Positions 1-7,873 of a DNA stretch of 64,000 nt are shown in pieces. Location of the stretch: NCBI GenBank assembly GCA_963772225.1, contig CAVYWD010000010.1, positions 72,076 to 136,075 of the forward strand. Direction: 5' to 3'. Both the position numbers and the translations under genes were made by a program. The DNA is from CAVYWD01 sp963772225 (lineage in GTDB: Bacteria > Myxococcota > Myxococcia > Myxococcales > UBA5297). The notes under the pieces were generated by a model, which saw only the letters and a program-made list of their open reading frames with translations, had not been told where the DNA came from and did not search any database. Numbering within the stretch: position 1 is the first letter of the stretch; each line of letters starts with the position of its first letter.

Positions 1-2747
1 GAGAAATCCATGCCGCGGGTCTTCTCGGCCCAGTAGGCCGCGCCGTGCGTCGGCGCGAGCTTCGCCGCCGCGGTCGCCTTCGGCAGCGGGAGCTTTGTGC
101 TCGAGAGCAGCGGCGACGGCGTGGCCTTGAAGGTCCACGCCTTCTTGCGCACCTCGAAGGCCTCGGTCATCGGCTCGGCGGCGGCGTCGAAGAGCCCCAG
201 GTGGTCGAGCCCGAGCACGTCGGTGATGGTCCGCAGGACGTTGACGGTGGTGTAGTGGTGGCTCACCACCGCGCCCTGCTTCACGTGAGGCCCGACGACG
301 AAGGCGACGCTCCGGTGGGCGTCGACGTGGTCGGGGCCGTCCTGGGCGTCGTCCTCGAAGACGAAGACGACCGTGTCCTTGGCGTAGGGGCTTTGCGCCA
401 CCGCCTCCAGGAGGCGGCCCACCGCGTAGTCGTTGTCGGCGACCTGGAGCTCCGGCGTGGCGACGCCGTCGATGGCCGAGCCGTAGCTGCCGGTGTGGTC
501 ATTCATGAAGCGAACCAGGCTCAGGCTCGGCAGGTTTCCATTCTTCACGAATTCGGCGAATTCGCTCTCCCACTCCTGCTCCCGGTAGAAATCGGGGTAG
601 GCGTCGTCGAAGCCGCGGAAATAGGGGTCGGTCAGGGCGACCAGGTCCGGGTTGGCGACGTAAGCCTGGAAAGGATCGGCGCTGGGCCCCGATTTCTTGA
701 ATGGCGGCCTTTGCAGCGGAATGGCCAGGCTCGCGTAGGGCGTTCCACCCAGCCGGTAGCGCGTCAAGTCGACGAGGAACCCGTAGTTGCGGACGGTGAG
801 GCCCTTGCGAAGCGCCGCATTCCACAGATACCCCTGCTGGACCTCGCCCGAAGGCCCGTCCGGCGCCGCCACGTCGCCCGTCCCGGGCAGCGTGTCCGGG
901 TCGAGCGCGGCCGTCAGCGGATTGGCCTGAACCCGCGCCGCGCCCGTGAGGCCGACGTTCACGTTCCGATTCGTCCCCTCCCAGTCGTAGGAGCCGCCGC
1001 GCCCCTTGTTGCAAGCCGGACCGCCCAGGGGGCTGCAGGCGTAATTGACCGGCAGCATCTTGGCGCCCGCATCCGACTCGCGCGCCGACGTGCTCCAGGG
1101 CCAGCCGTTTCCGCTGACCTCGCCGGAGTCGTAGAAGTTGTCCAGCGTCACGAAGCCCGCGGCCGCGGCATGCAGGTTCGGGGTGGTCGCGGCCGGGAAC
1201 TCCGCCAGCTCCTTGTCGCCGTTGCCCTTGCCGAGGTCGCCGAGGATCTGGTCGTAGGCCCGGTTCTCCTTGACGATGTAGATGACGTGCTTGATGGACC
1301 CGCGGAGCGCCTCCATCACCTGGCGGTCACGGCCGCTCGGCTCGTATCCGACTCGGTTGTTTTGGGCGACCTGCCAGGTCAATCGCTCGAGCTCGCGCGA
1401 CGCGGGGACCGGAACCGTCTGCAGCCCGCCTTTGTTCAAGTTCTCCACGTACTGATTGGCGTCGAACTTCACGGGCGTGTCCTTTACCGGGCACGGGTAA
1501 TATTGGTAGCCCAGGCAATTGCCCGCATTGGGGCCCGGCACGCTCTTGGTGTTGACGACGTAGAGCATGCGGCCGAGGGCCCCGACGGCGACGTCCGACG
1601 GATACCAGGCGGTCGGCACGAGCCCGACCACCCGGGGCGCGCCCTCGTCCAGAGCGATGATTGCCACCGAGTTTGTTCCGCGGTTCGTCACATACAGCTG
1701 CTTCTCGTCCGGCGAGAGCGCCAGGGCGTTGGGCGAGGCGCCCTTGTAGCGAGGCAAGCCCTTCGCGTCGCAGTCGGCCTCGGGGCCCACCGTGGCGACC
1801 TGGCGGGTCACCTTTCGGGTCGCGGTGTCGATGATGGAGACGACGTCCGCGTTGTCGGAGGTCGCGAAGAGCCGGCGGTGCGCGCGGTCGAGCAGGAGTC
1901 GATTGGGGTTGCCTGCGACCCGGATGCGCGCGGCCACCGCGGGCGCGGCCCCGGAGAGGTCGACCTCCACGATCTCGCGGTCGCGCTCGCTCGAGACGTA
2001 GGCGGTGGCGCTGCCGGCGATGGCGACCGAATTCGGGTATTCGCCGCCCGGAGTGCCCGCGGCCCCGCCGCTCTTTCCGGGGCGCAGGTCGAGCTCGGCC
2101 ACCTTGCCGGTGGAGAGGTCGACGACCGAGATGGAGTCGTGGTAGCGGTTGGCCACGACGGCGCGCTTGCCGTCGGCCGTCACGGCGAGGCCCGAGGCGA
2201 GCGGCCCCTGAGACAAGCCATTCCCGGCGCCGTGCCCGAGCGCGATGGGCGCGCCGGCCTCGGCAAAGACCCCCTTCGCCGAGGCGAAGACGTGGAGGTT
2301 GTCGTCGCCGCCTCCCGCGACATAGAAGCGCGAGTCGTCGGGCCCGAAGGCGATGCCGACGTAGGTGTCGGGCACCTGCAACACCTGCTTCTGGACCGGC
2401 TCCTCGCGGCTGACGTCGAACACGAAGACGTACTCATTCGACGCGCCGACGGCGATGGGAAGAGTGCTCGGCTTCGAAACCGAGCCGGCCGAGGCGTCGT
2501 AATTGTTGTTGTAGCCGCTGGTGAGGACGAGCAGCGTCTTTCGGTCGGGGCTCAGCGCGAGAGAAATGGGCTGGCCGGCCACGAACTCCGGAAAATCGTG
2601 GAGCCCGGGGTTGAGCTGCCGGTAGGTCGACCCCGGCGCGGCCCTCGGCGTCATCGATTGACCGGTGGGAAGAAGGATGGGGACGAGCTCCGGCGGCTGA
2701 GCCGCGAGCAACGACAAGAGGGGCAAGGCGACGGCATTTGGAATCAT
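1..2747 (-). CDS. Bifunctional YncE-like beta-propeller / alkaline phosphatase-family phosphoesterase (3' end outside window)
   Basis: Secreted two-domain protein, 915 codons visible; the C-terminus continues past the left edge. The ATG at 2747 follows GGAG at a good distance and opens a signal peptide of about 17 residues. Residues about 50-420 form a YVTN/YncE-type propeller with repeated blades (for example VTADGKRAVVANRYHDSISV). Residues about 480 onward match the phosphoesterase family (PF04185): KENRAYDQ near 491, NDHTGSYG near 749, and FEDDAQDGPDHVDAH near 800, which supplies likely metal ligands. Proteins with this order are usually annotated as YncE/alkaline phosphatase-family fusions; the physiological substrate is unknown. 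No operon partner is visible. Domain assignment is firm; a specific phosphatase or phospholipase C activity would be inference. Confidence 0.88.
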   Translation of the reverse strand, partial: MIPNAVALPLLSLLAAQPPELVPILLPTGQSMTPRAAPGSTYRQLNPGLHDFPEFVAGQPISLALSPDRKTLLVLTSGYNNNYDASAGSVSKPSTLPIAVGASNEYVFVFDVSREEPVQKQVLQVPDTYVGIAFGPDDSRFYVAGGGDDNLHVFASAKGVFAEAGAPIALGHGAGNGLSQGPLASGLAVTADGKRAVVANRYHDSISVVDLSTGKVAELDLRPGKSGGAAGTPGGEYPNSVAIAGSATAYVSSERDREIVEVDLSGAAPAVAARIRVAGNPNRLLLDRAHRRLFATSDNADVVSIIDTATRKVTRQVATVGPEADCDAKGLPRYKGASPNALALSPDEKQLYVTNRGTNSVAIIALDEGAPRVVGLVPTAWYPSDVAVGALGRMLYVVNTKSVPGPNAGNCLGYQYYPCPVKDTPVKFDANQYVENLNKGGLQTVPVPASRELERLTWQVAQNNRVGYEPSGRDRQVMEALRGSIKHVIYIVKENRAYDQILGDLGKGNGDKELAEFPAATTPNLHAAAAGFVTLDNFYDSGEVSGNGWPWSTSARESDAGAKMLPVNYACSPLGGPACNKGRGGSYDWEGTNRNVNVGLTGAARVQANPLTAALDPDTLPGTGDVAAPDGPSGEVQQGYLWNAALRKGLTVRNYGFLVDLTRYRLGGTPYASLAIPLQRPPFKKSGPSADPFQAYVANPDLVALTDPYFRGFDDAYPDFYREQEWESEFAEFVKNGNLPSLSLVRFMNDHTGSYGSAIDGVATPELQVADNDYAVGRLLEAVAQSPYAKDTVVFVFEDDAQDGPDHVDAHRSVAFVVGPHVKQGAVVSHHYTTVNVLRTITDVLGLDHLGLFDAAAEPMTEAFEVRKKAWTFKATPSPLLSSTKLPLPKATAAAKLAPTHGAAYWAEKTRGMDF

Positions 2748-3075
2748 CGAAGGGATCTCCCGTAACGACATTCGCAGCGGCGACGCGCCATCCCAGGCCT
2801 CTGCCAGCTTACAAGGCGCACAAACAGGCGAAGGGCTCGGGGTCTCGGCCCATCATTGACGCCTGCGCGGGTGTCCAGAGCGTGACCGGCAAGGCGCATC
2901 GGCGTGAACCGCCCGAATTCGACGAGGCGCGGAGCAGCGGGGCTCAGATGCTGCTGGCCTGCCGACCGATTTCTCGCGCTTGTCACCAGGGCTTCGCGAA
3001 AACGGTCCCGCCAGCGCGCAACCATCGCCGCTCTGAATTGGAAGCGCCCTCAACCGGAGCAGAGGAGCTCGGGAA
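2748..3075. other. Intergenic region between divergent genes
   Basis: 328 bases separating the minus-strand phosphoesterase from the plus-strand barrel protein. It should hold promoters for both, but I see no convincing -35/-10 pair. GAGGAG just before 3076 is the ribosome site of the next gene. Confidence 0.5.
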
Positions 3076-3927
3076 ATGGATACGATTCGAACGGAAATCC
3101 GGCCGGCCGTATCTTCGCGCCCGAGTTGGGTGCTGGCGGCCATTCTTCTTTTGGCGTCGGGCACCGCATCTGCCACTGAGCAGGGAGTGGAGCTCACGGA
3201 GCCGAGCGGCAAGGACGAGGCGCGGGTCACCGCCGAGCAGCGCCCCTTCGCCTTCCTGACGGACCCCTCGACGCCGAGCGCCGGCGTGTTCACCGCGAGC
3301 TATCGCTTCGGGCTGGGTTCGGGGATCTCGGCGGATCGCCCCATTCCGGTCGTCCTCCAGAACCAAGGGGTGAGCAACACCTTGGCTCTGGGCTACGGCA
3401 TCACCGGCGCGCTCGAGGCGATGGCGAACGTGAGCATCCATCCTGGCGCGGCGACCAACTCCCTCGTCGGCGACGGCGTCGTGGGCGTGAAGCTTCAGCT
3501 CACGCACCCCGATTCGCGCTGGCGGGCCGCCGTCCTCGCGGGCGCGCTGCGCGAGGGGGAGTCCCGGAGCTTCGGCGCGTGGGCGCAGGCGACCGGAAGC
3601 TTCAGCGCCGGGCCGGTCCTCCTCGAGGCGAACGCCTACCTCGAGCACGTGTTCGCGCAGAACCGCGATGCGCTGGACTACCTCGGGATGCTCGGCGCGT
3701 CGTATCGCGTTCTCGACGGGCTTCGCGTGGGCGCCGAGTTCGTGGGCCAAGACCTGGAAGAGATCGCCGACCCGGGCGCCGAGGGCGGCGCGCGCATGGG
3801 AGTCGGCCCGGACGTCGCCGTCGACCTCTACCGCGGCCGCATTCAGCTCGTGGTCGCCGCGCTGTTCGGCCTGAATTCCGTATCGCCGGGCGCCATGGCG
3901 CGCGTGGGAATCCTCGGCAGCTTCTAG
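3076..3927 (+). CDS. Predicted outer-membrane beta-barrel protein, function unknown
   Basis: 283 residues. GAGGAG lies about 9 bases before the ATG. Residues about 17-34 are a hydrophobic signal segment ending at TASATEQ. The rest alternates polar and apolar residues, is rich in Gly/Ala/aromatics and ends in Phe (GILGSF), as is typical of outer-membrane barrels. Repeated hairpin-like stretches such as FTASYRFGLGSG and ALGYGITGALEAMANVS support this. No catalytic motif is visible. It stands alone between a divergent gene and a repeat-bearing gap, so context gives no role. It could be a porin-like or surface protein. Confidence 0.65.
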   Translation: MDTIRTEIRPAVSSRPSWVLAAILLLASGTASATEQGVELTEPSGKDEARVTAEQRPFAFLTDPSTPSAGVFTASYRFGLGSGISADRPIPVVLQNQGVSNTLALGYGITGALEAMANVSIHPGAATNSLVGDGVVGVKLQLTHPDSRWRAAVLAGALREGESRSFGAWAQATGSFSAGPVLLEANAYLEHVFAQNRDALDYLGMLGASYRVLDGLRVGAEFVGQDLEEIADPGAEGGARMGVGPDVAVDLYRGRIQLVVAALFGLNSVSPGAMARVGILGSF

Positions 3928-3970
3928 CGAGAGCCAGTTACGAAATGGTCTCCTCGCCACTCGAGCGACA

Positions 3971-4024
3971 TCTCCTCCTTCGCCCCCTCCCCGCGAGCGG
4001 GGAGGGGGTTGGGGGGGTGAGGAA
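3971..4024 (-). repeat. Dispersed palindromic repeat A, copy 1
   Basis: The core is a perfect 12-base inverted repeat (CCCCCTCCCCGC at 3983-3994 and GCGGGGAGGGGG at 3997-4008) with a 2-base loop, flanked by TTCGCC-type and TTGGGGG-type arms. The reverse complement matches the copies at 40421, 57401 and 58070 across core and flanks. Extragenic and REP-like. Confidence 0.85.
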
Positions 4025-4059
4025 CCCGAGCGACAGGCGCCGACTTTCGTCACAGGCTC

Positions 4060-4142
4060 TAGCGAGGCTGCGCCTCAGACCGACGAGGCATGTTGGAGAA
4101 GGTGCGGCACCGCCTCGCGTCGATGGTCGATGGTCGGTGGCA
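4060..4142 (-). repeat. Dispersed repeat B, copy 1
   Basis: The reverse complement aligns over about 80 bases with 33699-33784, sharing the blocks CCATCGACCATCGAC, GTCGGTCTGAGGCGCAG and CTCGCT with scattered differences. In both copies the sequence contains a long-range inverted repeat between GCGAGG.TGCGCC-like and GGCGCAG.CTCGC-like arms, so the RNA or single strand could fold. Confidence 0.75.
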
Positions 4143-4378
4143 GGCCTGACGGGCCTCGCGAGGCGGTCGGCGCGGAAGGAGCGCCGCCGCTCGACGCAGG
4201 GAGGGGCGAGCGAGCCAACCACGCTCGCAATGGCCAACTGCGCCGAGGTCAAGGGAAAAGGAGCCGGGCACGATTCGTCGCCGTGAGCCGCGCATTCGTC
4301 GAGGCCTGGGCGGAGGACTCTGCTATCCTCCGAAGACCGACCGACCGGCAAACGAATCGAAGGGCGACGCGAAGCGAG

Positions 4379-6331
4379 ATGGCCGAGGAACCCCGCCAAT
4401 TCTGGGTCCGCAGCGACAAGGGCAAGGTTTGGGGCCCGCTCACCTACGCCACCCTCGAGCTCCTCGTCGCCAACGGGCTCATCGACGGCAAGCTGCAGGC
4501 GAGCCGCGACGGTATCCGCTTCGCCTTCCCGGGCCAGTTTCCCGAGCTGCGCGACGCCTTTCCGCGCGAGCTCTGGGGCGTCTACGACGAGCTGCCTGAG
4601 AGCGGCCCTTCGGGTGGCGTGCTGGCGCCGGCCGCGCGGCCGCCCGCGAGCGCGCGCCCGGTGCCGCCGTCGTCCGGACCGCCTCCCGTGCTTCGGAGCG
4701 AGCCCGCGGCGCCGGCGCCGCCCCCCAGGGTCGAGACTCCCCGGCGCGCCGCGGCCGGCGACCTCGCGGCGCACTCGCCGCTCTCCCTTTATTATCGGCT
4801 GGCTGCCGAGGGCTTCACCGGGCGGCTGGCGCTCACTTCGGGCTCCTCCGGCTACGAAATCTTCTTCAAGAAGGGCGCCCCCGAGGCGGTTCGGCCGTCG
4901 CGCGCCGAGGAAGACCTGGGCACGTTCCTGGTCGAGCGCGGCGGGCTCGCGCCGAAGGCGCTGGAGGACGCGCGGCGCGCGGCCCAGAGCAAGGGCGGCG
5001 ACGTGGTGGCCGGGCTGTTCGCGCTGCAGCTCATCAACCCGGCGCAGGCGTTCACGGCCATCGGCGAGCACGCGGTGGGACTGTTGCGCCGTGCGCTGGC
5101 GCTGAAGGCGGGGAGCTATGCCTTCGAGGAAGGCACCCCCCTCCCGAGCATCGCCATGCCGTTGGGCGATCGCTGGGCCCTCGCCTGCGACGCGGTGCGC
5201 GCGCTCCCCGCAGTGGAGATCAAGTCCCGCCTCGGCGAGCGCTTCGACCTGCCCATCATGAGGAGCGGCGGGCGCATCGAGCTCGGCCAGCTCCGGCTGA
5301 CGCCGCAGGAGGCGCGCGCGGCCTCCGCCTTCGACGGCGTGCGCTCGGTTGCCGCCCTCGTCGCGCGGATGCCGGCCGAGGCGGACGCGCTCACCCGGAC
5401 GGCGCTCCTGATGGCGAGCTTCGAGCTGGTCTCCTTCGCCGCCGAGAGGCCCGAGCCGTCCGGGGCCGCCCAAGCTCGCCCACCCGAGCCGGCGCCGAAG
5501 GCCGCCGCTCCACCGCCTGGCCCCGCGCGCCCGGCGCCCGCCGCCGCGCCGCGCGCCGCCGCGCCGCCCGTCTTTGCGCCGCGCCCTCCGCCCGTCGCCT
5601 CGAAACCCGCGCCAGCCGCCAGCGCCCCCGCCGCGGACATGGCCGCGGCCGCCGTCGACCTCGACAAGCTGCGCGCGCTCGCGGGCTCGCTCAGGTCCAG
5701 GAACCACTTCGACGTGCTGGGTCTGCCGAAGGAGGCGCTCGGGTCGCAGGTCAAGCAGGCCTATTTCGCGCTCGCGAAGCTCTACCACCCAGACACGATT
5801 TTGGCCGGCGGGCCGCCCGAGGTCGCCCGGCTCAAGTCCGAGGTCTTCACCGTCATTGGCGAGGCTTACCGCGTGCTCGGGGACGACAAGGCGCGCGCGG
5901 CCTATCTCGAGGAACTGAAGGCGGGCGGCGGCAGCCAGGAGCAGCTCGACGCGGCCGCCATCTTCGCGGCCGAGGAGGCTTTTCAGAAGGGTTGCGTCCT
6001 CGTCAAGGCGCGCAAATACGCCGACGCGGTGGCCATGCTCGAGGAGGCGGTGCGCCTCAACGAGAAGGAGGGCGAGTTCTGGGCGTGGCGGGGTTGGGCG
6101 GCCTTTCTCGCCTCCAAGGACAAGGTGATGGCGCGGGCGGCCGCTCTCAAAGACGTCGATTTGGCGCTCAAGCTCAATCCCAAATGCGCCCAGGCCTGCT
6201 ACCTCGCCGGGCAAATTCTCAAGCTCACGGGCGATGCGGCCGGTGCGCTCAAATGGTTCAAGAAGACGCTGACGGTCGACCCGAAGCACATCGACGCCCA
6301 GCGAGAGGTTCGCTTGGCCGGCGGCCGATAG
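4379..6331 (+). CDS. GYF / DUF4388 / J-domain / TPR protein
   Basis: 650 residues from the ATG at 4379. The frame stays open upstream to 4130, but that stretch lacks conserved features and covers repeat sequence. Order: GYF_2-like segment (about 7-50, FWVRSDKGKVWGP); Pro/Ala linker; DUF4388-like region (about 134-262) of the type common in Myxococcota signalling proteins; a second Pro/Ala linker (about 360-420); J domain (about 441-510) with an intact HPD at about 470; and TPR helices (about 530-640). J domains stimulate Hsp70 ATPase activity, so a chaperone-adaptor or regulatory scaffold role is likely (inference). It is followed after 34 bases by the YhbY gene on the same strand. Confidence 0.85.
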   Translation: MAEEPRQFWVRSDKGKVWGPLTYATLELLVANGLIDGKLQASRDGIRFAFPGQFPELRDAFPRELWGVYDELPESGPSGGVLAPAARPPASARPVPPSSGPPPVLRSEPAAPAPPPRVETPRRAAAGDLAAHSPLSLYYRLAAEGFTGRLALTSGSSGYEIFFKKGAPEAVRPSRAEEDLGTFLVERGGLAPKALEDARRAAQSKGGDVVAGLFALQLINPAQAFTAIGEHAVGLLRRALALKAGSYAFEEGTPLPSIAMPLGDRWALACDAVRALPAVEIKSRLGERFDLPIMRSGGRIELGQLRLTPQEARAASAFDGVRSVAALVARMPAEADALTRTALLMASFELVSFAAERPEPSGAAQARPPEPAPKAAAPPPGPARPAPAAAPRAAAPPVFAPRPPPVASKPAPAASAPAADMAAAAVDLDKLRALAGSLRSRNHFDVLGLPKEALGSQVKQAYFALAKLYHPDTILAGGPPEVARLKSEVFTVIGEAYRVLGDDKARAAYLEELKAGGGSQEQLDAAAIFAAEEAFQKGCVLVKARKYADAVAMLEEAVRLNEKEGEFWAWRGWAAFLASKDKVMARAAALKDVDLALKLNPKCAQACYLAGQILKLTGDAAGALKWFKKTLTVDPKHIDAQREVRLAGGR

Positions 6332-6365
6332 CGGGCCGTTTCCGGCTCTGAAGAAAGGCAGATTC

Positions 6366-6776
6366 GTGGCAGATTCGAAAGTGACTTTAAATGGTAAGCA
6401 GCGGAGGGCGCTGCGGGCGCTGGGGCACCACCTCGAGCCCGTGATCCTCGTGGGCAAGGAGGGCGTCAGCGAGGGGCTCATCGACGCAGCCGCGCACGCG
6501 CTGAGCGATCACGAGCTCATCAAGGTGAAGGTCGGCGAGGGGTCGCCGCTCGACCGGCGCGAGGCGGCCGAGGCGCTCTCCTTGGCCACCGAGTCCCAGG
6601 TGGCCCAGGTGCTGGGGCGCACGCTGCTCTTGTTCCGGCGAAACGAGGACGCCCCGAAGCTCGACCTGCCGGGGATGCCCAAGCCCGCGCCCAAGGCCCA
6701 GCCCCCTGCGCCGAAGGTGACCCCCAAGCGGACCCACGGGGGCAGGGGGAAGAGGCCGGGGAGCCGGCGGGAGTAG
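6366..6776 (+). CDS. yhbY: YhbY-family (CRS1-YhbY/CRM domain) RNA-binding protein
   Basis: 136 residues; the GTG start is preceded by AAGAAAGG. Residues about 5-95 match the CRM domain: LNGKQRRALRALGHHLEPVI, then GKEGVSEGLIDA, then ELIKVKV, with the fold's characteristic GKxG loop. YhbY proteins associate with pre-50S ribosomal subunits during assembly (known family role). Unlike the roughly 97-residue E. coli protein, this one has a basic Pro/Lys/Arg tail of about 40 residues (PKRTHGGRGKRPGSRRE), probably extra RNA contact. It ends 10 bases from the stop of the convergent oxidase operon. Confidence 0.88.
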   Translation: MADSKVTLNGKQRRALRALGHHLEPVILVGKEGVSEGLIDAAAHALSDHELIKVKVGEGSPLDRREAAEALSLATESQVAQVLGRTLLLFRRNEDAPKLDLPGMPKPAPKAQPPAPKVTPKRTHGGRGKRPGSRRE

Positions 6777-6786
6777 CGCCCATTCC

Positions 6787-7203
6787 TCAGCGCTGCAGCG
6801 CCGGCTGCCGGTCGGGGGCGAGGCTCGGCTCGGAGTCCTCGGGCAGCGGTCGCTCGCCCATGAAGGCCTTGGCCTGCTCGGACGTGGGGCCGTTCGCGAT
6901 GGGAAAGCGGAAGCGGACGTCCAACACGGTGATCAGCATGAGGATGGCGACGAAGCTCAGGGCGACGGCGATGGCCAGCCGGCTCGCGCCCCGGTGATCC
7001 CACAGGTGCATGAAGAACAGCGCCACCAGGGAGGCCTTGACGAAGGCGATGGCCACCGCGGCGACGAAGTTCCACGGCCCCAGCGAGATCCGTGAAATGC
7101 CGTAGCTCGCCGCCGCCAAGGCAATGAGCGCCACGAACACCGCGGCGTAGCGCAAAGGCGAGCTGTGCGAGGCCCGGTCGGGCGATTCGGCCGTCTCGCT
7201 CAC
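6787..7203 (-). CDS. ctaF: Cytochrome c oxidase subunit IV (caa3-type)
   Basis: 138 residues, GTG start. Three hydrophobic helices (about 18-37, 44-67, 77-96) with the ALFFMHLWDHRG signature of the bacterial COX4 family, followed by a soluble tail. This is the last gene of the minus-strand oxidase operon, 28 bases after ctaE. Subunit IV stabilises the haem-copper core and has no cofactor. Length is slightly above the family norm because of the tail. Confidence 0.85.
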   Translation of the reverse strand: MSETAESPDRASHSSPLRYAAVFVALIALAAASYGISRISLGPWNFVAAVAIAFVKASLVALFFMHLWDHRGASRLAIAVALSFVAILMLITVLDVRFRFPIANGPTSEQAKAFMGERPLPEDSEPSLAPDRQPALQR

Positions 7204-7231
7204 GGGCTTTCTCGCGTTTTCATGCGGGCCT

Positions 7232-7873
7232 TCACAGCAAATAGAGGAGCGGCCAGAGGAAGATCCAGATCGTATCGACGAGGTGCCAATAGAGCCCGCC
7301 GAGCTCGACCGGCGTGTGGTACTCGGGCCCGAAGGCGCCTCGCCAGGTCAGGGTCGCGACGACGCCCAGCACGCCCAGGCCGGCGGTGACGTGGAGCGCG
7401 TGGAGCGCCGTGGCGATCCAATAGACCGACATGAAGACCGCCGCGCCCTGGGTGCGCACGGTGGGCTCTCGGAGCAACCGTCCCGGCAGGAGCCCCTCCA
7501 GGATGTCGGCGCGGTATTCGGCGGCCTTGAGCCCGAGGAAAGCGAAGCCCAGGAGCATCGCCAGGCCAATCATCGCGGCGCAGACGCGGGGGCGGCCCTG
7601 GCGGATGAAGTGGAGCGCGAGCGCGACGAAGAAGCTGCTGGTCAGCAGGATGAACGTGTTGGCAGTGCCGATGCCGAGCTTGAGGTGCCGGCTCGTCACC
7701 TCGAAGTCGTGAGAAAACTGCGCCCGATAGTTTCCGTAGGCGATGAAGAGCCCGCTGAAGAGGAGGATCTCCGTGGAGAGAAAGACCCACATTCCCAACC
7801 GCGCCGCGTGCTCTTGCTTGCGAGGCGATTCGAAGTGCTCTTGCAGAAATGGTGGGTGCGCCTCCTCGCTCAT
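7232..7873 (-). CDS. ctaE: Cytochrome c oxidase subunit III
   Basis: 213 residues with five predicted helices, typical of short caa3-type subunit III. Markers: LGMWVFLSTEILLFSGLF at the first helix, GLGVLGVV, and the C-terminal YWHLVDTIWIFLWPLLYLL, which holds the conserved WHxVD motif. The ATG at 7873 overlaps the ctaD stop by four bases (ATGA), implying translational coupling. The subunit supports proton uptake and stability of the catalytic subunit. Confidence 0.93.
   Translation of the reverse strand: MSEEAHPPFLQEHFESPRKQEHAARLGMWVFLSTEILLFSGLFIAYGNYRAQFSHDFEVTSRHLKLGIGTANTFILLTSSFFVALALHFIRQGRPRVCAAMIGLAMLLGFAFLGLKAAEYRADILEGLLPGRLLREPTVRTQGAAVFMSVYWIATALHALHVTAGLGVLGVVATLTWRGAFGPEYHTPVELGGLYWHLVDTIWIFLWPLLYLL

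Larger units (their letters stand above)
3928..4378. other. Gene-free region carrying two dispersed repeats
   Basis: 451 bases without a credible gene. It contains a copy of repeat family A (3971-4024) and one of family B (4060-4142), both in minus orientation. A weak -10-like TATCCT at 4324-4329 lies upstream of the J-domain gene, but I see no matching -35. Confidence 0.6.

Noticed and set aside
45..2765. A very long open frame on the plus strand across the phosphoesterase gene
   Set aside because: Its product is Arg/Gly-rich without motifs and lies antisense to a frame with clear propeller and phosphoesterase motifs; high GC keeps antisense frames open.
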